Positions 8,027-15,581 of a stretch of 64,000 nucleotides of DNA are shown piece after piece (position 1 is the first letter of the stretch; the number at the start of each line of letters is the position of its first letter). The notes below the pieces were generated by a model that was not told where the DNA came from, did not search any database, and saw only the letters and a list, made by a program, of their open reading frames with translations. Source of the DNA: Tetragenococcus halophilus subsp. halophilus DSM 20339 (GTDB lineage: Bacteria; Bacillota; Bacilli; Lactobacillales; Enterococcaceae). The position numbers were made by a program, and so were the translations under genes. The DNA is taken from the NCBI RefSeq assembly GCF_003841405.1, contig NZ_PXYA01000002.1, positions 740,211 to 804,210 on the forward strand. Direction: 5' to 3'.

Positions 8027-8959
8027 ATGATTATATCTGTGACAATGAACCCTTCAGTTGATATTTCCTATCCTTTGGAAAATTTCAAGTTGGATACAGT
8101 GAATCGTGTCACCAATACAACAAAAACAGCCGGAGGTAAAGGATTAAATGTTGCTAGAGTCTTGCAGCAAGCTGGAGCGAATGTTTTAGCAAGTGGCATG
8201 ATTGGCGGCCATTTAGGTGAATTTATTCAGTCAGAGTTAGAAAATAATAAAATTTCCCATGACTTTTTTACAATTAATGGTCAAACGCGTAATTGTATTG
8301 CGATATTGCATGAAGGAAAACAAACGGAAATTTTAGAAAAAGGACCAATAATCTCAGAAAGTGAAGAAGAACGTTTTTTATCATATTTTGCACACTTAAT
8401 CACGCAAGCAGACATATTATCTTTTTCAGGTAGTTTGCCTGCTGGGCTGCCAGAGGATTACTATGAAAAAATGATCAGTTTGTGTAATAAGCAACACAAG
8501 CCCGTAGTGTTGGATAGTTCGGGTACTAGTTTGCAAAAAGTATTAGCCAGTAAAGCAAAGCCCTTATTAATTAAACCTAATATTGAAGAATTGGCTGCTT
8601 TACTTGGAAAATCAATTGAAAACGATTCAGAAAGTTTAAAACATGTTTTAACAAATCCTTTATTTAATGGGGTCGAATGGATTGTTGTTTCAATGGGGGC
8701 GGATGGCGCATTTGTTAAACATTTTAATACATTTTATCAAGTAACAATTCCTCAAATTGATGTAACTAATCCAGTAGGATCAGGTGACGCCACTGTTGCG
8801 GGATTAACACAAGCTCTAGAGATGCAACAAAGTGATGAGGAGATATTAAAACACGGGAATGTATTGGGAATGCTGAACGCGCAGGAAAAAAGAACTGGGC
8901 ATGTGAATATGCAAAATTATTCAGCATTAATAAAACGAGTTCAAGTAAAAGAAGTTTAA
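8027..8959 (+). CDS. lacC: Tagatose-6-phosphate kinase
   Basis: A 310-residue PfkB-family kinase. TAGGKGLNVARVL at residues 34-46 is the substrate motif, and NPVGSGDATVAGL contains the catalytic base Asp254 and the anion hole. Length and context match LacC, which makes tagatose-1,6-bisphosphate with ATP. The close relative FruK (1-phosphofructokinase) has the same fold; the neighbouring lacD decides the call. CAGGAGGTAAAGAT precedes the ATG. Confidence 0.92.
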   Translation: MIISVTMNPSVDISYPLENFKLDTVNRVTNTTKTAGGKGLNVARVLQQAGANVLASGMIGGHLGEFIQSELENNKISHDFFTINGQTRNCIAILHEGKQTEILEKGPIISESEEERFLSYFAHLITQADILSFSGSLPAGLPEDYYEKMISLCNKQHKPVVLDSSGTSLQKVLASKAKPLLIKPNIEELAALLGKSIENDSESLKHVLTNPLFNGVEWIVVSMGADGAFVKHFNTFYQVTIPQIDVTNPVGSGDATVAGLTQALEMQQSDEEILKHGNVLGMLNAQEKRTGHVNMQNYSALIKRVQVKEV

Positions 8960-8975
8960 TTAAAAGAGGTACGAA

Positions 8976-9946
8976 ATGATGGATAAACAAAAATATATGA
9001 AGAAATTAAGCGATGAAAATCATATTATTAGCGCCTTAGCAATCGACCAACGAGGTGCTTTAAAAAAAATGATAAATAAATTCCAAGATGAACCAGTAAC
9101 TACTAAACAGATTGAAAACTTTAAGGAAATCGTTTCTTCTGAGTTAACGCCGTATACTTCAGCAATTTTATTGGACCCGGAGTACGGTTTGTCAGCAGCT
9201 AAGGTCAAAGATGTTAATGCAGGTGAGTTGTTAGCTTATGAACAAACGGGTTATGATACAACGGTTCCTGGACGATTGCCTGATCTTTTACCTGGATGGT
9301 CTGTCCAACGTCTCAAAGATCAAGGCGCAGATGCTTGTAAATTTTTACTTTATTACGATGTGGATGAAACTGAGAAAATTAATCAACAAAAACAAGCCTT
9401 TGTTGAAAGAATCGGCACAGAGTGTCAAACCGAAGAGATACCTTTTTTCTTAGAGTTAGTTACTTATGATGCTTTTGATCCCGATAATAGCACAAAAGAA
9501 TTTGCTTTAAAAAAGCCGCATAAAGTTAATGAAGCAATGAAAGAATTTTCGAAGTCTTGTTACGGTGTCGATGTATTAAAAGTAGAAGTTCCCGTAAATA
9601 TGGCTTATGTTGAAGGCTATGCCAAAAAAGAGTCAGCTTACACACAAAAGGAAGCTCTTGGATATTTTGAAGAACAAGCGCGATCAACTACTCTTCCTTT
9701 TATCTTTTTAAGTGCAGGTGTTACTGCTGATATGTTTCAAGAAACGTTGCGCTTCGCTAAAAAAGGAGGCTCCACTTTTAATGGCGTATTATGCGGCCGT
9801 GCGACATGGGCGGATGGTGTAGAAGTATTTGTAACAGAAGGAGAAAAAGCAGCTAGAGAATGGATGAGAACTAAAGGTAAAAAAATGTCGAAGAATTAAA
9901 TGAAGTGTTACAGAAAACAGCAGTTCCTTGGCAATTTAATCATTAA
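8976..9946 (+). pseudogene. lacD: Tagatose-1,6-bisphosphate aldolase, C-terminal frameshift
   Basis: LacD cleaves tagatose-1,6-bisphosphate to dihydroxyacetone phosphate and glyceraldehyde-3-phosphate. The Schiff-base lysine is in [12 protein letters not shown] (Lys202), with the second conserved Lys122 in [10 protein letters not shown]. As read, translation stops at 9899 after GKKMSKN (307 residues). One extra A in the A7 run at 9879-9885 would restore [20 protein letters not shown] and a stop at 9944-9946, giving about 323 residues, the normal LacD length and ending. The loss removes only the last 20 residues, so activity may persist. It could equally be a base-calling error in the homopolymer. 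Confidence 0.88.
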
Positions 9947-10126
9947 GATAGTGTATTTAATGAATTTGAATGAATTTTAAAATTCTATGAATAACTAATT
10001 TGGGTGATCAATGATGTATTTTTTCTGCGATATGGAATAGTTGATAGTAGGCCTTATCAATCGTTGTATCATCGGATTATTGATATATCCATTTGATCTA
10101 GACTTGGTAAATTAAACAGATATTAT

Positions 10127-11512
10127 CACTAGTGGTGCATGAAACATTTTAAATTAGCTCTTTATGTTTCACACTATTTTCATTCATAAAAAAATCCTTT
10201 ATACTGAGCTTGGATGACTTATCCAAGACCAATACAAAGGAACTTAATATGGATAAGTATAAAACAATTTCAGCTTTTAATAAATGGTTTTCGAACATAA
10301 ATTTCAAAAAATTACCTTTTTCTATTCGTGAGAAAATTTCTCAAGCCGACAAGTATCATAAAAAATTTGCTTTTGAACACTTTTTGAAGGTGTTTCTCTA
10401 TGGCATCGATCATGAGTGTGAAAGTTTACGTGAAATGGATACGGCATTTGTTTCCCCTGATCTACAACAGACCATGGCGTTAGATGCCATCAGCCATTCG
10501 CAGCTTTCCCGTGAGCTCGCCCAGATGGATGACGAAATTTTGTGGGCGATTTTCGCACAGTTACTGGAAAAAGCACGGTCAAAAACACCGGTGACTAAAC
10601 GAAATGCGCTCTATCTCGTGGATTCTTCTACCTTTCCGTTAAATACCACTCGATATCCTTGGGCGGACTTTCGCTCAACCAAAGCGGGGATCAAGCTTCA
10701 CTTAAAACTTTGTTTTATGGATAAAGAACACTTGTATCCGGATCAGTTTGAAGTCACGAATGCGGTTGAACATGATGACAATCACTTAGAAGTTTTTGTC
10801 AATCAACCGGAAGCGACCTATATCTTTGACCATGGTTATATTGATTACGAGCGACTGGATGAAATGGAAGCCGATGGCTATTTTTTCGTCACAAGAGTGA
10901 AGAAAAACACCAAAATCCATGTCAGAGAAACTTATGATACTTCTCAGAGTAAAAACATTTTGCGTGACCAAATGGTGGTGTTAGGTACGCAGGTTTATTT
11001 AACCTCCCCGTTTCGCTTAGTGACGATTCAGGATGAAAAGGGAAAACAATTACGTTTTGTCACTAACCGTTTTGATGTGACCGCCCAAGAAGTGGCCGAC
11101 ATGTACAAAGCTCGTTGGCAAATTGAACTATTTTTTAAGCACATCAAGCAACATATGACGATAAAAAAGCTATTTTCCCACAGTGAAAAAGGGGTAAGCA
11201 ATCAAATCATTCTCGCCATGATTGCCAGTCTACTGACGTATTTACTCAAAGTGGAGACAGGAAGTAAGAAATCTCCTTTTCAAATCAAGCGTCTATTGAA
11301 ACACTTGCTTTTTCAACCTTTTGAAGAATTATGGGTGTTGCTCGTTCCTACGTGACGAAATAGCATTTGTCGTTGTTGCAATAGTATTCAGATAAATAAT
11401 GAAAATTTTTTTCTGGAAAAGTCATCCTTTGCGCAAGCATTTGATTTTTTTGTCATTTTTTAGAAAAAAGTTAAAATCTGAATATTCTGATCATATTAAT
11501 GCACCACTAGTG
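10127..11512 (+). mobile_element. IS-A2, IS4-family insertion sequence, right copy
   Basis: The element is 1386 bp with the same 14-bp inverted repeats and the same orientation as IS-A1. The right flank ATTTTTAAT (11513-11521) repeats the left flank of IS-A1, while its own left flank ends AGATATTAT. This swap shows that the two copies bracket one inserted unit. Confidence 0.93.
10249..11355 (+). CDS. IS4-family DDE transposase of IS-A2
   Basis: A 368-residue transposase, nearly identical to that of IS-A1, started at MDKYKTISAF because AAAGGA lies 8 bases upstream. The first Asp (LYLVDSSTF) and the Y-(2)-R-(3)-E-(6)-K box are kept. The second motif reads YIFDHGYIDY rather than DRGYIDY. The copy appears intact and could supply transposase for the whole 10.5-kb unit. 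Confidence 0.92.
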   Translation: MDKYKTISAFNKWFSNINFKKLPFSIREKISQADKYHKKFAFEHFLKVFLYGIDHECESLREMDTAFVSPDLQQTMALDAISHSQLSRELAQMDDEILWAIFAQLLEKARSKTPVTKRNALYLVDSSTFPLNTTRYPWADFRSTKAGIKLHLKLCFMDKEHLYPDQFEVTNAVEHDDNHLEVFVNQPEATYIFDHGYIDYERLDEMEADGYFFVTRVKKNTKIHVRETYDTSQSKNILRDQMVVLGTQVYLTSPFRLVTIQDEKGKQLRFVTNRFDVTAQEVADMYKARWQIELFFKHIKQHMTIKKLFSHSEKGVSNQIILAMIASLLTYLLKVETGSKKSPFQIKRLLKHLLFQPFEELWVLLVPT

Positions 11513-12349
11513 ATTTTTAATATATTTTTCTTTATAGTCATCACCCACAAATGCTAGTATGTCTGATCTTTTGAGTGAACGATTATGCATAATTGTGCCA
11601 TATTCACAAATTGTTCGAGCATAGGCTGTTTCTTTTGGTTCAATAAAGCTGCAAGAAGCGCAACTTAAGGTATAACGTTTTTGTATCATATGAAAACTGC
11701 CGCAGTTTTGACATCGAATGCCTTTTTTTAATTGTGCTAGTCTTTTTTCTGAACAGATGTAATCAGTCCGGTAGGAAGGGATGGTATGATTTTGTATCAC
11801 AGTGTGCCAACCGTTTGCTGGACATTTTCGGTAATTCTCATTTAAATTCATTAACCATAGGGGAATTTTTTCGTAGGTTAATGTTGTTTCAGTTACTTCG
11901 TCTTTGATCGTAATTTCTGATTGGGGATTTATAAATATCAAGACACCTTCAACTTTCATATTAATATGAAAGTCATCCAACAAACGTTTGGTGATTCTCT
12001 TAGCGCGACGCAGCTGTTCATAAATATCATGAGGTAAAAGTTTTTGTGTATACCATGCATTATTAACGTAAGTGTATTGTCCATGATAATTTTTAATATC
12101 AATAAGGATAATCGTGTGATCGTTGACGATTATTTTGTCCATTTGCAAAATATTTTCTTGATAACTTAATGTTATATCATTAATAATGGAAAAAGGTTTG
12201 TCTAAAAAGTAAGAACATAATTTATCAAAATCCGTTTCCCCCTTGTGGCCAAGTTTCGATCGGTGATAAACATTTGCTTCTTCTTTTGTTAATTCACCTC
12301 GATGGTTCATTTCTTCCAACCATTGTAGTTTATGACTCTTTTTGCGCAT
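11513..12349 (-). pseudogene. NERD-domain protein with zinc ribbon, truncated by insertion
   Basis: This fragment gives 279 residues and then runs into the IS-A2 end, where CAC TAG adds one histidine and a stop at 11507. The NERD nuclease-related domain covers about residues 30-140: GHKGETDFDKL, QMDKIIVNDHTIILIDIKNYHG. A C-x2-C...C-x2-C zinc ribbon (CQNCGSFHM, LSCASCSF) follows near residue 220. The last 47 residues are at 864-1016. NERD proteins are thought to act on DNA, but this one's role is not known. The missing C-terminus lies outside both recognised domains, so the truncated protein could still fold. Confidence 0.85.
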
Positions 12350-12505
12350 AATATCCTCTCCTAACAGGGCTTTATTTACTAGTACGCAAAAAACGTTAGT
12401 TTCTTTTTATAAACTTTTTTCAATTCTAATAAAAATAAGACGATTTTTTGGGATTTGACCAAGGAAATCGCTATAATAAAAGAAAAGAGAGGAAAGGAGA
12501 TTATT

Positions 12506-13483
12506 ATGGGATTATTAGTAGATGGCAAGTGGTACGATCAATGGTATGATACCGAAAGTACAGGTGGGCGTTTTATTCGTAGTGATTCGCAGTTTCGTAA
12601 TTGGGTAACCAAAGATGGTAGCGCAGGACCAACAGGCGAAAGTGGCTTTAAAGCAGAGCCAGATAGATATCATTTATATGTTTCTTTAGCTTGTCCTTGG
12701 GCAAGTCGTACGTTAATTATGCGTAAGTTAAAAGGTTTGGAAGAGATGATTCCGCTATCTGTCGTAAACCCATATATGGGAGAAAACGGTTGGACTTTTG
12801 CAGAAGATAAAGGCGTTATTAAAGATCCGATAATCAACGCGGATTATTTGTATCAAATTTATACCCATGTAGATCCAGACTATAGTGGTCGTGTCACAGT
12901 TCCTGTTTTATATGACAAAAAACAAAATAAAATCGTTAGCAACGAATCTTCCGAAATTATGCGAATGTTCAATTCAGCTTTTGACGATATCGGAGCTGAA
13001 GCTGGCGATTATTATCCTAAAGAACTGCGAGCAGAAATTGATGCGATCAATGATAAAGTTTATAACAATGTAAATAATGGTGTATATAAAACAGGATTTG
13101 CGACAAAACAAGAAGTTTATGAACAGGAAGTTAAAAATTTATTTACTGTTTTAGATGAACTAGAAGAACGTTTGAGCCAACAGCCATATTTAGTAAGTGA
13201 TCAATTAACAGAAGCTGATTGGCGCTTGTTTACCACACTCGTTCGTTTTGATAGTGTTTACTTTGGTCATTTTAAATGTAATATCCATGCGTTGACAGAT
13301 TATAAAAATCTATGGCGCTATACCAGAGAATTATATAATTATCCAGGAATTAAAGAGACAGTAGATTTTTATCATATTAAAAATCATTATTACAGAAGCC
13401 ATCCAACGATTAATCCTAATGGAATCGTGCCTGTAGGACCTAAATTGGATTGGCGTTTGTCCGAAGAAGATAGGAAAAAATAG
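12506..13483 (+). CDS. Glutathionyl-hydroquinone reductase (GST omega-like, YqjG family)
   Basis: A 325-residue enzyme that reduces glutathionyl-hydroquinones. The start at 12506 (MGLLVDGKWY) follows GGAAAGGAG by a few bases; the TTG at 12455 has no such site. The thioredoxin-like half has the active cysteine in SLACPWASR (Cys63). The C-terminal helical half shows TEADWRLFTTLVRFD and the family-typical YYRSHPTINPNGIVPVGP. The presence of this gene and a YghU homologue at 41060 implies that the cell handles glutathione. Confidence 0.9.
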   Translation: MGLLVDGKWYDQWYDTESTGGRFIRSDSQFRNWVTKDGSAGPTGESGFKAEPDRYHLYVSLACPWASRTLIMRKLKGLEEMIPLSVVNPYMGENGWTFAEDKGVIKDPIINADYLYQIYTHVDPDYSGRVTVPVLYDKKQNKIVSNESSEIMRMFNSAFDDIGAEAGDYYPKELRAEIDAINDKVYNNVNNGVYKTGFATKQEVYEQEVKNLFTVLDELEERLSQQPYLVSDQLTEADWRLFTTLVRFDSVYFGHFKCNIHALTDYKNLWRYTRELYNYPGIKETVDFYHIKNHYYRSHPTINPNGIVPVGPKLDWRLSEEDRKK

Positions 13484-13492
13484 AAGACGTAA

Positions 13493-13531
13493 AAGCGCAC
13501 CGGCACTTTTTTTGTTCGGTGTGTTTTTTAT
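13493..13531 (+). terminator. Terminator after GHQR gene
   Basis: CACCG (13499-13503) pairs with CGGTG about 16 bases later, followed by TTTTTT. The stem is short but well placed before the next promoter. Confidence 0.6.
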
Positions 13532-13552
13532 TCTTAAACTTTTAGAAAGCGT

Positions 13553-13583
13553 TTGACATGAACCCTAGTTCATACAGTATAAT
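13553..13583 (+). promoter_or_regulatory. Promoter of the MoxR operon with internal dyad
   Basis: TTGACA (13553-13558) and TATAAT (13578-13583) are separated by 19 bases. The spacer carries ATGAAC-CCTA-GTTCAT, a perfect 6-bp dyad at 13558-13573. A 19-bp spacer with a central dyad is the design used by MerR-type activators, so regulated expression is likely; the regulator is not identified. Confidence 0.5.
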
Positions 13584-13631
13584 AAAAAGACTAGAAGAGA
13601 TCTATTTTTTCGTAAGGAAGAAGGTGTTATT

Positions 13632-14576
13632 ATGCAAGAAGAAATAACAGGTAAAATTCCACGTTTAATTGATGAGGTCGAAAAGGTCATTTTTGGCAAA
13701 CGGGAATCTATTCGGCTAACGATTGCTGCTTTATTAGCAGGAGGCCATGTTCTTTTTGAAGATGTTCCAGGCGTAGGTAAGACGATGATGATTAAAACAT
13801 TAGCTAAGGCAATAAGTGGTACGTTTTCACGCGTTCAATTTACCCCAGACTTGTTGCCTAGTGATATTACAGGAGTGACCATTTTTAATTCACAAACGAA
13901 TCAGTTTGAATTTCGACAAGGTCCGATTTTTACTACAATTTTATTGGCAGATGAAATCAACCGGACGACGCCTCGCTCCCAGGCAGCTCTTTTAGAAGCC
14001 ATGTCAGAAAGAGCAGTAACTATTGATAATCATACCCACCTACTTTCTTCACATTTTTTTGTTCTAGCGACGCAAAATCCGATTGAATTTGAAGGGACGT
14101 ATCCTTTACCAGAAGCACAATTAGATCGTTTCTTATTTCGTTTATCGATTGGTTATCCTTCTTTTGATGATGAATTAAATTTGATGTTAAAACCTCAGCA
14201 AGAAGAAGTTGAAATCAATCAAGTGATTACATCAGAAGAAGTTGAGGAACTAAAAAATATCGTTGCTCAGGTATATGTGGATAAGCAAGTCGCTAAATAC
14301 GGGCTAGAACTCATTACTGCTAGTCGTAATCATCCAGAAATTGTTTTAGGTATTAGTCCTAGAGGAAGTTCAGCTTTTATTCAAGGGGCACGCGCTTATG
14401 CATTAACACAAGGGAGAACTTATGTTACGCCTGAGGATTTACAAAATATTTTACCTGCGACATTTGGTCATCGATTACGATTAGAAGGTGGCTATTATGA
14501 TGAACAGCGGCTTAACTCTGTGATGGAGCAATTGATAGAGGAAGTGCCTGTACCTATACGGCAGGTGAGAAGATGA
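13632..14576 (+). CDS. MoxR-family AAA+ ATPase
   Basis: A 314-residue MoxR chaperone-like ATPase. Walker A is DVPGVGKTMM (residues 44-53), Walker B is ILLADEINRTTP (103-114), sensor 1 is FFVLATQNPIEFEGTYPLPEAQLDRF and sensor 2 lies in GISPRGSSAFIQGARAYAL. MoxR proteins act with DUF58 and transglutaminase-type partners on cell-envelope or protein maturation. GTAAGGAAGAAGG lies upstream. The stop overlaps the start of the next gene by 4 bases, so the three genes form one operon. Confidence 0.92.
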   Translation: MQEEITGKIPRLIDEVEKVIFGKRESIRLTIAALLAGGHVLFEDVPGVGKTMMIKTLAKAISGTFSRVQFTPDLLPSDITGVTIFNSQTNQFEFRQGPIFTTILLADEINRTTPRSQAALLEAMSERAVTIDNHTHLLSSHFFVLATQNPIEFEGTYPLPEAQLDRFLFRLSIGYPSFDDELNLMLKPQQEEVEINQVITSEEVEELKNIVAQVYVDKQVAKYGLELITASRNHPEIVLGISPRGSSAFIQGARAYALTQGRTYVTPEDLQNILPATFGHRLRLEGGYYDEQRLNSVMEQLIEEVPVPIRQVRR

Positions 14577-15577
14577 AATACCTTCAGCAAACTTGGCACT
14601 TTTTAGCTTTTTTATGTGTCTATTTATTATTTGTTAGTTATGCTTTAGCTTTTCCTTCTGACACTGCATGGACCTTACTTCTGTTTTCTACATTGGTGGT
14701 TTTATTAGAGGTTTTTAGCCTAATAGGAAGTCTTCAAAATCTTGAATTTAAAGCGTCGCATTATCTATTGGCTCATGTAGACGAAATAGTTCCAGTAGAA
14801 ATTACGATGAATAAACAGCCAAAAAAATTACTCTGGCTAATGGTCTGTAAAGTGTCTTCACCTCAGTATTTAGAAGATTTTACTTATTCATTTTATTATG
14901 GTCAGAAAAAGTCATTACAGATAACTTGGCAACCCTATACACGTGGTATCGTACAAAAACAGACGATGCATATTACAGCTTCCGATTTGTTTAGTTGGTT
15001 AAAAAAAGAAAGCACAAATTCATTTACGGTACATTGGTTGGTATTGCCGGCTGTTCATCCTTTAGGAAAAGTAGCGGCAAATTTTTTTCAAAAACAGTTA
15101 ATACTTAATAAACAAAATTTTGGCGAACCTTCCTTTAAAATTAAGAAATTTCGGCCCTATCAATCAGGAGATCGACTAAACCAAATTGATTGGAAACTTT
15201 CAAGTAAGCAGCAAGAATTAGTTTTACGCGAATACGAACAAGAACAACCAATAGAAACTATTTTTTTATTTTACGGCAAGAATAGCGCCTCCTTTGAAGC
15301 TATGTTAAGTTTATTTTATTCTTTTTGGCAAGAGTTTCAAAAGGATAAAGCGCGATTTGTCCTTTTAGGAGAACAAGGAGCTAGCTCAACTAATTTAACA
15401 CAAGAGGACTTTTCAACTATTCAACCTTTAAATGAGGAAGTTGAACTTCCTGATTTTGGAAAAAAACAGATCATCCATTTTATTCCAGAAATGAACCAGC
15501 AAGCAGAAGTTTTTTCTGCCAGTCGTTGGGTTCAAGTGTATGATTACCAGCAGCTGTTGCAACAACTGAAGGAGTGA
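14573..15577 (+). CDS. DUF58 domain membrane protein
   Basis: A 334-residue protein with two N-terminal membrane helices (residues 8-28 and 33-52) and a cytoplasmic DUF58 domain. The hallmark is KKFRPYQSGDRLNQIDWKLSS near residue 195, followed by ELVLREYEQEQ. DUF58 proteins have a von Willebrand-like fold and accompany MoxR ATPases. The biochemical role is unknown. ATG 14573 lies in the tail of the ATPase gene (4-base overlap), and the next gene starts 5 bases after its stop. Confidence 0.88.
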   Translation: MKYLQQTWHFLAFLCVYLLFVSYALAFPSDTAWTLLLFSTLVVLLEVFSLIGSLQNLEFKASHYLLAHVDEIVPVEITMNKQPKKLLWLMVCKVSSPQYLEDFTYSFYYGQKKSLQITWQPYTRGIVQKQTMHITASDLFSWLKKESTNSFTVHWLVLPAVHPLGKVAANFFQKQLILNKQNFGEPSFKIKKFRPYQSGDRLNQIDWKLSSKQQELVLREYEQEQPIETIFLFYGKNSASFEAMLSLFYSFWQEFQKDKARFVLLGEQGASSTNLTQEDFSTIQPLNEEVELPDFGKKQIIHFIPEMNQQAEVFSASRWVQVYDYQQLLQQLKE

Positions 15578-15581
15578 GGCG

